A stretch of DNA of 64,000 bases from Catonia carolina (taxonomy: Eukaryota > Arthropoda > Insecta > Hemiptera > Achilidae), in NCBI GenBank assembly GCA_035578175.1, contig JAQMRL010000016.1, positions 1,551,501-1,615,500 of the forward strand, given 5' to 3'. Position numbers and translations under genes: made by a program. Each line of letters starts with the position of its first letter. Positions within the stretch are counted from its first letter, which is position 1. The notes beneath the pieces are model-generated. The model did no database searches, was not told the origin of the DNA, and saw only the letters and a list, made by a program, of their open reading frames with translations. Positions 29,268 through 38,788 of the stretch are shown here, in pieces.

Positions 29268-29717
29268 ATTCCAGTCCTGATCCGAGGACTTATGTGGTGC
29301 AATAAGTCGATCTCTCAAGAGTAGAGCCAGGAAAAACACATTGCTAAAGTTTTATAAAGTAATGGCGATCCCAACTTTGGCTTATGGAAGTGAGGCATGG
29401 GTGCTGACGAGAAAACAGGAATCGAGAATTCAGTCAGCGGAAATGCGATTTCTAAGGCAAGTTAAGGGCTGCACAAGAGAGGATCGCATTCGTAATGAAG
29501 TAATAAGGAATGAATGCGGTGCCCAACCATTGTTGAACACTATAAGGACATACAAAGAAAAGTGGTCAGAGCATGTGTTAAGAATGTCCCAAGATCGCCT
29601 TCCATTAAATGCATTGATCCATAATCCGACAGGTAAAAGATGTATTGGTAGACCGAGGAAGAGATGGACGCCGGAACAGGCTAACGCACAGCCTAATCCA
29701 TGAAGACGACGACGACG
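29268..29717 (+). mobile_element. 5'-truncated LINE with 12-bp target duplication
   Basis: AGCATACATAGT occurs at 29256-29267 and 29718-29729. The 450-bp insert encodes the LINE region after the RT palm: LLKFYKVMAIPTLAYGSEAW, EMRFLRQVKGCTREDRIRNE and GKRCIGRPRKRW, ending in a GAC-repeat tail (29703-29717). One stop lies near the 5' end of the insert. Different LINE family from those at 7.2 and 39 kb. Confidence 0.9.
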
Positions 29718-29759
29718 AGCATACATAGTCTACAATTAAATACGCTTTACTGATACACT

Positions 29760-30062
29760 ACAGTTCAGCAGTTCTTAGTTTGCTCCTACTGTTAACAAAC
29801 CAAAGCCAGCTGCTACAGGGTGCACGCTAGGGTCCACCCTATGGATGTCGTATTCCGATTAAGTTAACTATTTTTTAAATTACAAGTACTTAAAGTACTA
29901 AAAACATCAGTCATGATATGATGTAGGCCTAACAACTTCATTTATAAAAATACTTTTGAAAGTATTTTGTTGTTACTTTTTAATCAGCGTGTACACATTT
30001 TGATATAATGCGCATGCTCAGTGACGTCATTATTTGTTTTTATTAGGAGCAAACTACAGGTC
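29760..30062 (+). mobile_element. R3: Tc1-type MITE, third copy
   Basis: TA then CAGTTCAGCAGTTCTTAG at the left and TAGGAGCAAACTA at the right. The right outer ~15 bp is degraded or lost. Interior matches 11258-11602 with a short deletion. Confidence 0.7.
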
Positions 30063-30339
30063 ATTTGTTCTAGCTAGAAGCTCTCCCACCAACGCTCTGT
30101 GCCGCTGAGCTGTTCTGTTTAGTGGTGGGGGAAGTGATCAGTCTCTCCATAGTGCTAGCAGCATTAACTGCCTAAGTGTACTATAAATCCTAAAAACATT
30201 GACTGTATGTTGTAATTTTATAGTTTTGTTCTTCTATTCCCTTCACAAGCCTTCAACTCGTGCATTCGGTAGTAGGGTTTTATGTACCTATTGTTTTTAC
30301 TCTTTTGCTGTTTGGTTTTGTTTATATTAATTTTTCACG

Positions 30340-30715
30340 TAACAGACCAATTTTACTGACCGATGTGCAAAATCGTGTAGCCAGAGCTATGGGGATTTCG
30401 CGTAGTACAGTTCAAAGAATTTTGAAAGAAAAAAGAAAAAACCCTGATGTGCTAATCAGAACACCATATAAGAAAAGAATGAGAAGGAAAGTGAAGAGTG
30501 AAGTGGACGATTTTAATGAATTGTGAGTTGTGAGAAGAACAATATATAATTTTCATAAAACAAACGCTGAATTGGCAACTTTGAATTTGTTACTCCGTTT
30601 TGCGGGAGAAAATTAATTTCAAAGGAAGTAAGTAGTCGCTGTGGAAAATTATTAAAGATATGGGATTCAGATGGAGAAAGGCAAAAGACAACAGAAAATA
30701 TAAAGTTTTTAACTA
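30340..30715 (+). pseudogene. HTH-DDE transposase-like relic
   Basis: The frame 30260-30526 carries NRVARAMGISRSTVQRILKE and TPYKKRMRRK. Later pieces in other frames read RRTIYNFHKTN, INFKG-type and FRWRKAKDNRKY. This order is found in a widespread insect Tc1/IS630-like transposase-related family (HTH, then N-terminal linker). At least three frameshifts or stops; the DDE domain is missing. The upstream 40 codons of the frame are hydrophobic filler outside the family. Confidence 0.6.
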
Positions 30716-31322
30716 GTTTTTAGTCTAGCTTAGTACTTGTAACAGAGTAGTATACAGTTAGAAAGAGAGGGAATGATCATTAAGAGAGAAGGAGACAACA
30801 CTTGCCCTTTTGAAACTATCCCTACCCTACCTACTCGCTCTCCATTACAAGCTTCTTCCAAAAATAATGCACTATATGTATGTATACATATTCATGATAT
30901 TCTGAACTAAGAGCATTATTAATGAAATTCTTATACAGCAAATTGCAAATTGGATCGCTTTGCAAGGAAAACAAAATACATTTACACAATGTTCGAATTG
31001 TGAAGTAAAGTTTGTAATGCGAGGCGAAAAAAATATTACAACCAAGTTTGCACAGTGGGATACGACGTTTTATTAATGGCGGCAATACAGATGATCTATG
31101 ATTGAATTCTGTAGTCACGTAGGAATCCATAAACAAAAAATTATTTCATTACAAAGTGGTCAAGCAACCAATTTTATTGAAATTGATATCCTACTGGTGT
31201 TAATTATAAAACAAAACCAACAAAAAAGTTCTGGTACACCAAAGTTAGCTGAATAACAAGTAGTTGAGAAAAGAGACGTAAAACTACAGACCAAATATAT
31301 CCAACTAAAACATAACATTTAC
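30716..31322 (+). other. Spacer with a CxxC coding-like stretch
   Basis: 30948-31075 reads GKQNTFTQCSNCEVKFVMRG and KNITTKFAQWDTTF before a TAA in a plus frame, suggesting a zinc-ribbon or BED-like fragment. No start or partner exon. The overlapping 101-residue minus frame is probably its shadow. Confidence 0.3.
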
Positions 31323-31392
31323 CTTTATACGAATTAATAACATCTAAGCAATCTTCAAGCGTTTTAAACGCAACATCATTATCTGCTTCCAT
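31323..31392 (-). CDS. Candidate host first coding exon
   Basis: Minus strand: AAAGAAATGG start context at 31392, 23 codons (MEADNDVAFKTLEDCLDVIN then SYK) plus one base, ending at the donor AAAG|GTAAATG. The single overhanging G joins in phase to the two leading bases of 12972, giving a Gly codon. The upstream ~700 bp is AT-rich intergenic sequence that could hold the promoter. This start was chosen because it is the first Met with a good context and precedes a consensus donor. Product not recognised. Confidence 0.45.
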
Positions 31393-32187
31393 TTCTTTAA
31401 AATAAACGTTACTTTTAAACAAAAAACTACTTTTAGTTTTTATTTTACAGACAAAGATTACAAACGTAACCATAACCAAACAGTTCTACCAACGTACCAA
31501 CATCAAGAAACTAATAATTATTTATAAAACATTTTACAAATATTATTATATTTGAAATATTTAATGAAAAATTATCGATCATTCACAGTTGTATTAGTTA
31601 GTTATTTTATTTTGCGTAAAATACTAAAATTTACAATTATTTACTAAATGAGTCACTTATCTTTTTTATTAGTTCCATCAACTGCTTGGTTAAGCGACTG
31701 TGGTGGGTTTTTTACTTTGAACTGTTATAATATCTTAGTTATTTATATTCTCCAAAGTAATATTTTAAACGAATTAATAAAATTTAATTAATCTGCGTTA
31801 TTTCATTCGAAAGTTTTTACCGCTGGTTTCTTGCAGCTGTTTTGTCTCCCTTCCGCCAATTCACACACAGCTGTACGTTGGCGACGATTTCCAATTACAT
31901 AGAGTTTTCCTTATAATTATTTTCACTTATTGAATTACATCACATTATCGGCAAAACGGGGTTAGATATAGTTTTAATATTAATATATTTTTTAAACTAT
32001 AATGTTAATTATTAAACTCATACAATTTTAATCGTTTTTACTTTCCCGCAAATTAACACGTTCAGCCGGCGGCTAGAATGTCGGATGCTTCGCTATGACG
32101 ACCCACCATTGCTGATTGCAGTGAAAATAAACCGTGACGTCAAGTGGTGTCAGCAAGCCACAAGAACAATCTTATGTATAAATACAT
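31393..32187. other. Upstream spacer; possible promoter region
   Basis: No gene. Relatively GC-rich pockets near 31830-31880 and 32060-32130 contrast with the surroundings and lie upstream of the minus-strand exon at 31392. Promoter assignment is inference only. Confidence 0.3.
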
Positions 32188-32681
32188 TTTTTTTTTAATT
32201 CCTAATATGTGAACGTTGCGATCTGTTCAATTCAGAACAATAAGTAACCCCATGACCCAATGAGATGAGGATGATGTGTATGACGTGTAAATGAGACTGT
32301 GTAGTCTTGTACAGACCCAGGTCGACCATTGCTGAGAGAGTATGGTTAATTGAACCCCAACCATCAAAGTACACCGGCAACCACTGTCTAGCATTTAAAT
32401 CCGTATAAAAGTAACTACCTTTACTTGGATTTGAACCAGGGATCTTCGTCTCCAAAATCAGCTGTTAAACAGCTGACTCACGTCGACAACTTTTTTGTTT
32501 TATTGAGTGATGATGCCTACATAAGCCTTGAGCTTGTGCGTAGGTAATGATATGTGGTGATTTACAGATGAAAAATGCCAGACCTGAACGGGAATCGAAC
32601 CCGGGACCCCGGCATAGTAGCCAGTTGCGTTAACCACTACACCACGGGCCGGCACTTTACCTTTCGACCAACCCGGTGGGT
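32188..32681 (-). mobile_element. SINE-a copy split by SINE-b
   Basis: Reversed SINE-a: poly-T at 32188-32196, body to 32488, head 'tttacctttcgaccaacccggtgggt' at 32656-32681. The SINE-b insert (32494-32653) separates the A-box region from the rest. Confidence 0.85.
32494..32653 (-). mobile_element. SINE-b: tRNA-derived SINE nested in SINE-a
   Basis: On the minus strand it starts GCCGGCCCGTGGTGTAGTGG (A box) and holds GGGTTCGATTCCCG (B box). An anticodon-arm-like CTGGC..GCCGG lies between, so the head folds as a degenerate tRNA. ACTTT is repeated on both sides. About 160 bp with a T-rich (A-tail) end at 32494. The tRNA identity cannot be assigned because the loop has 6 bases and acceptor pairing is incomplete. 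Confidence 0.85.
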
Positions 32682-32730
32682 CATACAGATGTTTTAAAAT
32701 TGGATGAGAGTAAAATTACACAATTATTTA

Positions 32731-32824
32731 GCACAGAGAAATTTTTAATACAATATTTCCCTGCAGTGTTTCACCAGCAGAGAAATTTTTAATGTAATAT
32801 TTCCCTGCAGGGAAATTTTTTTCT
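32731..32824. repeat. Direct repeat with CCCTGCAGGG palindrome
   Basis: 'gagaaatttttaatacaatatttccctgcag' type sequence occurs at 32736-32766 and 32780-32810. The second copy extends into TTTCCCTGCAGGGAAA. Confidence 0.8.
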
Positions 32825-33048
32825 TATAATGAAACAGCTGATTTATTTTAAACATTTACTTTATTGTTAAACAGTGATAGAATGGATAACCTAATTGAAA
32901 TTTTTTAACAGGTAACAGTCTTTTCTTTAAAAAAAAAATACAATATTCATACTCCAACCAAGTAAAATCGATTATTTAAACAAAATTATTTCTTCTTTTT
33001 AAAGTCAAAAAATTATAATGGAAAACATAACACAGAAATGACAAATAC

Positions 33049-33178
33049 CTAAGTTATACTTTCGTCACTATCAGAAGTTTCCGAACCACTGTCATTAAAG
33101 TTAATGATCCAATTTTCTACTGCAAAGTCAAATAAACATTCTCTGTTGTACAAATCGTCTTCTATGTGTGTTACATGG
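33049..33178 (-). other. Coding-like acidic C-terminus, possible exon
   Basis: A minus-strand frame of about 43 codons reads THIEDDLYNRECLFDFAVEN, then WIINFNDSGSETSDSDES, and stops at TAG (33049-33051). Its 5' side abuts an R1 copy, whose insertion may have separated it from the rest of the gene. Composition is strongly coding-like; family unknown. It could equally be a transposase tail. Confidence 0.35.
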
Positions 33179-33191
33179 TTACAATATTTTT

Positions 33192-34163
33192 ACTTTCTCT
33201 TGCCTATATGAATATATATGAAGGAAAGTATTGTTTTCATGTCGATTTTTCGAAATCGAGTTTTCACCGGATCTATACGTTTTCAGACCCCCTGAACCCA
33301 AAAAACATGTTTTTAGCGATTGGTCTGTGTGTGTGTGTGTGTGCGCGCGTGCGTGTTTGCGTGTGCGTGCGCGCGCGTGTGTGTGTGTGTGTGTGTGTAC
33401 AAAATATCTCAAGAACGGAACATCGTACGAACTTGAAACGTAAAACTACCGGACCCGACACGAACATTTTCATCAAAATCGGTCAACCGGAAGTAGTAGT
33501 TTATTCGTGTAATTTTTCACTTTTTTGTGATTTTCTCAAAAACTGGTCCTACGATTTTTTTAAAAATCGCCTGGTTTACTCAATTTTTAATTCTCTACAA
33601 GATAGGGTAGGCGCCATGTTTGCTGAAATTCTTGGTGAGGGTGTTTTCTCGTAAAAACGTTGTTTTTTTAAGATTACGGCTTTAATATGCATTTTAGCGC
33701 AAAAATTTATATAATAAAAATTGTAGAGAATTTAAAATCCTACAACTTTAATTTCAAACATTTTTTTGTATAACGATTAGTTTAGCAGTAATTAGCGATT
33801 TTCTGATTTTTTCTCACGAAAACGTGTAAAAAATCGATTTTTTTAAGATTTCGGCCTTAGAATGCATTTTACGACAAAATAGTATTTAATAAATTTTATA
33901 GAAAGTAAAAACATCTACAACTTTTATTTATAGCATTTTTCACTACAGAGCCTATTTTAGCGTGAAAGTGTGATTTTCCGTTATTTTTAAGCCAAACTGA
34001 GTTCGATTTTCATTTTGCGTCATTCACTTATGATTAAAATAAGGTTATGTTTTTCAGGTTAGTTTTTGTTTATTTCTAATATTTTATTAATAATGTTAGG
34101 TTTATTATTAATTATTTGCATTGGCAAGAGAAAGTTGTGTGAGTGTTTCACACCAGATTTTTC
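33192..34163 (+). repeat. R1 repeat, complete copy
   Basis: Both termini present (ACTTTCTCTTGCC at 33192; 'cattggcaagagaaagttgt' near 34120 with hairpin and CAGATTTTT). Carries a ~70-bp GT/GC microsatellite at 33327-33399. The Lys- and His/Thr-rich open frames over it (33166-33654 plus, 33179-33476 minus) arise from that tract. Confidence 0.92.
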
Positions 34164-34586
34164 CTAATGCGATGAATCCATGCTTGTAAATTTTGCAACT
34201 AAACATGATTCAATGGATTCCAGGGTATTTCTTAAGCTATTATTTCCAACATATCGTTTAACCTCAGACCTTTGACTCGCCAAGTTTACTTTGTCCCGTA
34301 AGAGGCATTGTAACATACAACCAATATTCCGCTGCACAATATAACATGACTGTTTGAATTATGATTACTTTAAAAAACGTAGAAAAGGTAAATTTTTTAT
34401 GAAAAAAGGGAAATGTTAACATTGCAACAGAAAAAATTTCCCTCATTAATTTGTTTTTGCACTCTCATCCTATTTTAATCTTACTGTATAAAATGCAATA
34501 AAATATTAAATTAGTTTATTTAAAGTTGCATCAACTGCTTGGTCATTAGCGACTACCGTGGATTACGTAATAACATCAACTGTGGA
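34164..34586. other. Spacer, no gene recognised
   Basis: AT-rich, with a long poly-T at 34587-34608 that belongs to the following SINE. Confidence 0.4.
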
Positions 34587-34772
34587 TTTTTTTTTTTTTT
34601 TTTTTTTGTAATCCCTAGTCTGTGTACGTTGCAATCTGTTCAATTTAGAACAATAAGCAACCGCATGACCCAATGAGATGAGGTGATGTGTATGACGTGT
34701 AAATGAGATGTAGTCTTGTACAGACTCAGGTCGACCATTCCTGAGAGAGTATGGTTAATTGAACCCCAACCA
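34587..34772 (-). mobile_element. SINE-a, head-truncated copy
   Basis: Reversed: poly-T start, then 'tgcaatctgttcaatttagaac' to 'ttaattgaaccccaacca', where it is interrupted by the inverted-repeat element beginning at 34773. Confidence 0.8.
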
Positions 34773-36125
34773 CAATGAGCTAGATATAGACTGGAGGCAG
34801 CACTGTGAAAATGAATTGCGTGCCGTCAGGCTACCGTGCCGCCATTATGTGGTGAGGATAGATAACGCGCAGTATTCAAACTCTCATACAAATCAAATGA
34901 CTGAACGTTGATAATTTAACGTTTAATGTAATATTTAGGGAATCAATTCTCGATAACAAAATTCATAGTAATTTTATTATTCATTATTAGTTAAATACAG
35001 TATTCCTGTAACGTAATATTTTGTTTAGAAAGGCAAAAACACATTATTTAAATCTAACTGAAATGCAACACAGGCCAAATTACATTGATGTTACCTGAGT
35101 TCTTTCTTATTGGTTTCTTCAATATATGTAAATACACCAATATATATTGAGAATATTTTATTTTACAATTATATTAGTTATTTTAATATGTATCAAGTTA
35201 GCTATAACTAGTTAGCAAGAAATTCAAAATCAAATAACCCTTACTTCTTTGTTTTTGATAAGCCTTTTAATTATTTTAAATTGTTCACACATATTACAAT
35301 TATCTTTGCTGAAAAATAACTTTTTGTAGAAATAATCAATTTTTTAAATAAGTAAAATCTTTTGGAAATTTACTTTGCAAAAATTTTTACTCAAGATATT
35401 TGATTTTAGCTATTAGTATGTAGGTGTATCTTGTCCAGGATTATCACTTAACAAAAGGACATTTTTAAAATTAAATCTACCTTGTAACTAGTTTAACCTT
35501 CACCTATACTCTTCACACAAGATATATTATTAATGTTGTTGTATATAACACAGCCTAATGCTGGTTAAAACCATACTACTATTATCTATCTCTCCCACAT
35601 CTTACTCATGTTTTCATACACTTGGAAAGATCACTAAAAATAATTTCTCTTTAAGAAAACAGGATTGTAAATAGAAACACAAAGGAATTTGTTAAAACCA
35701 TTTTATTTGTTCATTTAAAAGTTAAACAATTCTGTAAAACTTTAATAGTTGTGTTGGTATAATAATAATAATGATAACATATTTTTTATTTCATCACCAA
35801 AATTGTACAAAACAGTAACAATCATCACAAAGATTACTTAGCTACTATTTCCAAAAGTAAATTCAATTGATACAAAACTTAATATTAATAATAATAACAA
35901 TATAGTGAATTTTATTATACTGTCAATAATAATTATTACATACATTTACCTTACAAAATACACTTCAGTAGCCTGGAGGTAAAGGGCACCATGTCCATTT
36001 TTACCAAAATTCTGTTTTTGTCATATTCTTACATAACTTTTTACGCTCTTTCTAATGGTATAAAGCACTATGTTCTACAATTAATAATAGCCAATTTAGC
36101 AAAAAGTATAAGGCACCAACATGGT

Positions 36126-36173
36126 ATGTTTTCTACAGGTGTAAGGCACTATGGATGTCCACATAGTGCCTTA
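36126..36173. repeat. Perfect 12-bp hairpin, TAAGGCACTATG
   Basis: TAAGGCACTATG and its exact complement CATAGTGCCTTA near 36141-36173, separated by 8 bases. Related GCAC(T/C)ATG strings occur nearby (about 35985, 36065, 36110), so the surroundings look like degenerate repeats of this motif. Confidence 0.6.
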
Positions 36174-36571
36174 TCGCTCTAAACTTTAAGTATCATAATG
36201 GAGTTGGTGCCTTGAATTAGTCATCAATGTTATGTTGTTTTGACTATTAAAAATTTGTTGTTTGAACTGAAGTATAAACATTGATTAATTAGCTTATTTT
36301 CTGATATTCCATTTATTATTTTTCTCATTTTCTGTTGTAATGACATGTATGTAGTACAGCTTCGGTGCCAGTCGAATGTACAGCCGAGTATCGTGTGTTA
36401 TTATTTTGTTTTAAGAAACATTACAAGTTTTACTTTTCATTAATAAATCACTACAGCAGGGAATGTTCAGCTAAAAAGTTTCTTGAACTTGGATTTCCAT
36501 TGCTCGAATTCATGTTGCTAAGTGCAAAGAAAAACAAATTGCCGAAAATAAGACTGCTCAGTATTGATGTT

Positions 36572-36856
36572 AGGATGCAGAAGGGAATGGAAGTGATGAT
36601 CGAAATCAAGAAGAGAAAGCTGGGGTACCTCGGCCACGTCTTGAGAGGTCCAAAATATGAAATCCTTCATCTTGTCATCCAGGGAAAGATTATGGGCAAA
36701 CGATCGGTTGGAAGAAGAAGAACCTCCTGGCTACGGAACCTGCGAGAGTGGTTTAATTTGTCATCCATCGACCTATTTAGAGCTGCAGTTTCCAAGGTCA
36801 GGATTGCCATGATGCTAGCACACCTTCGTAATGGAGATGCTACATGAAGAAGAAGA
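36572..36856 (+). mobile_element. LINE 3' end fragment, GAAGAAGAAG tail
   Basis: Within the open frame 36365-36847, the part from about 36575 encodes KKRKLGYLGHVLRGPKYEIL, GKRSVGRRRTSWLRNLREWF and AAVSKVRIAMMLAHLRNGD, the common insect LINE C-terminus, then GAAGAAGAAG. GATGTTA occurs at about 36566 and 36857 and may be the target duplication. The upstream 70 codons are chance open sequence. Confidence 0.8.
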
Positions 36857-37829
36857 GATGTTATGCTGATATTTTCAATACAAAATTTGTCATTTAAACC
36901 TCCATCAAGTAACACACACAACATATGGAGGTTGACTGTCCATGTAGCCTTAAATGATAAAGAAAGCAAGGTAGAGAATTTACAAGTCTTACTCCATGGG
37001 ACTGGCAACAATTAATTAGCCATTCTTCAAATAACTATTTTTCACAATATGGAATTGTGAGATTTTGAAAACTTTACAACATTAAATGTCGTAAAAAGGA
37101 GACAACGTAAACAAAAAACTGTGGAAGCTCCTTTTGTTACCAGAAGAACCTGCATAAAACTGTTACAATGTTTTTTTTACATTAGACTTGGATGTTATTG
37201 TAGCCTATTTAAAATAGCTTTCAGCCTCCTTGTCCTGCCTTAGGGTTCCTGATATTTTATAGCCTAATTAAATCAGTTAAGGCACTGAAATAATTATAGA
37301 GTAATCAATTAGGTAGGCCTAGGCTTTGTAATTCAACTGAACTAAGCCAAGCCTACCTGAGAAATTTCATTCCTGGAAGATCAAAACTTTGGGTTTAATT
37401 CTTTGAGTGAAGTATAAATTTATTATAGATCAATACTAATGAAATGGGTGGAAAAATAACCGAGATAAAATTAGTTTATAACAAATATTTACAATCTCAA
37501 AGGACTTGAAACTCATACAGGCACTCAGATTCAGCTGTTTTAAATTGGTTATTGATAAATAATTATGAACTTTCGTATGAAACTGGACCCCACTTCCTTT
37601 TCTTTATTTTTCACTGCATCCAAATGCGACACAATATCGAACCATAATTATTTATATAATTTGCATTAATAAAACTAAACACTAATGTTAAATAAAACCT
37701 CATTTACGGCATGTAAAGTTTCAGAGCGCTATCCTCACCACAGTACCAACATAACAAAATTACAGCGGCACGCTTTCCAAGAGTAAACGCCGTGTCAGTG
37801 CTATCTCCAGTCATATATCTAGCTCAATG

Positions 37830-38170
37830 TGTGCTCATGCATCAGTGCTACCACTAGGAATAATTACAAGGGAAATTTTACTTTCGAAAAGAGAATTTTT
37901 ATTCAGAAAAGTTACCGCCATTCAGAGACTTACAATCGTGCTATTTTGAATGGACTATATTTTGTTTTTTGTTATATCCATTATTATTTTTGTTGTTCTG
38001 CCATGAATCTTATGGCTCTTATTTTGTTAATTGTAGGTTTAAGACACTTAAATTGTTCTTGTAATTTTTAGTTTGCAATAAATAATACTTGTAATTCTTA
38101 AACTATAGTGTGTTAATTATTTAATTTACCTAGATCCTGAAACGGACCTTAGAGATAAGTGTCACAATAC
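37830..38170 (+). repeat. LTR-like segment, copy 1
   Basis: Runs from 'tgtgctcatgcatcagtgct' to 'gataagtgtcacaatac', with GCAATAAATAATA near 38077. The last ~90 bp ('gtgttaattatttaatttac', 'cctgaaacggaccttag') is the same as the 3' end of the solo LTR at 44113-44876 (opposite orientation there). A closely similar copy starts at about 55226. Probably the R-U5 end of a related LTR. Confidence 0.5.
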
Positions 38171-38174
38171 ATTA

Positions 38175-38402
38175 TTGTCTAATGACTGGATGTGTAAGTT
38201 CAGTTGAGGCTGTCAACTAAAAACACAATTTGGAATCTGTTATATTGTAATAATCTGTTTCCAGCTTGTCATACTCTTGCAGTCTTGGGTTCGAATCCCT
38301 TTCAGGCACAGCATATTTTCATACGTTACAAAGAAATCATTTCATCCTTCACCGTATGCGTTAGCAGTAATTGCAGAACAGTAGGACTATAAACAAAAAG
38401 AA
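38175..38402 (+). mobile_element. SINE-c copy 1
   Basis: Contains the B-box GGGTTCGAATCCC near 38287 and the tail 'gcgttagcagtaattgcagaacag' followed by an A-rich run. The 5' boundary and A box are unclear. Matches 55570-55800 and the truncated insert at 5466. Confidence 0.6.
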
Positions 38403-38430
38403 AAAAAATTGTCATGTTCAGTCTAGTTTT

Positions 38431-38500
38431 ACTTTCTCTTGGCTATATAAATTTATAGGAAAGAGTAATGTAATTTGTAATTTTAACTTTTTTGTGACAA
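38431..38500 (+). repeat. R1 left-end fragment with internal deletion
   Basis: ACTTTCTCTTGGCTATATAA then a jump to 'taatttgtaattttaacttttttgtgac'. The paralogous copy at 55824 keeps ~250 bp of the missing R1 body. Confidence 0.7.
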
Positions 38501-38724
38501 TCGCTGCCTGCTGTGACAGACCGGTTTTTGTGTACATAAGCCTTAAGCCATTGAATTATGCACAAGATTATACACCCAACATCAATGACTCACTTGTCCA
38601 TTACAAAGATGGATGGAATAGTGAAGAGAGTGAAGAAGAAGTTTTACGTGGTGTTTACTGTTTGCAGATGTTCTTATGCGCAAAGATAGAGTGTGAATCT
38701 AGTTTGGGGTCGAGAAGTACCTAA
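38500..38724 (+). other. Duplicated open stretch, unknown
   Basis: A frame shared with 56105-56285: ISLKPLNYAQDYTPN, then DSLVHYKDGWNSEESEEEVL. It stays open in both copies (diverged by a few substitutions), ends differently, and has no Met near its start. It may be a captured exon or LINE flank. Not recognised. Confidence 0.3.
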
Positions 38725-38788
38725 AAAGTATGTGAAATGCATAATATGCATTATTCTGCATCAGTACTGACTTATGCAGTGTGATTTG

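Larger units (their letters stand above)
34773..37829. mobile_element. ~3-kb element bounded by ~110-bp inverted repeats
   Basis: The left end 'atgagctagatatagactgg' with 'gcagcactgtg', 'gcgtgccg' and 'tgtggtgaggatag' (34773-34890) is mirrored at the right end by 'ctatcctcaccaca', 'cggcacgc', 'cagtgctatctcc' and 'agtcatatatctagctca' (about 37720-37828). The interior is AT-rich with no transposase that I can recognise and includes a LINE insertion at 36572-36856. It interrupts SINE-a on the left, so it is younger than that SINE. Best read as a non-autonomous DNA transposon of unknown superfamily. Confidence 0.6.

Noticed and set aside
32570..32653. A functional tRNA gene
   Set aside because: The anticodon loop has six bases, acceptor pairing is incomplete, and it has a SINE body, A-tail and target duplication.
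33166..33654. 162-residue frame with Val/Cys/Arg-rich centre and the opposite His/Thr-rich frame
   Set aside because: Low-complexity translation of the GT/GC microsatellite within R1; the same frames recur, broken, in other R1 copies.
36365..36570. Start of a 160-residue gene
   Set aside because: Only the part after about 36575 matches the LINE C-terminus; the upstream codons are chance sequence within the inverted-repeat element.
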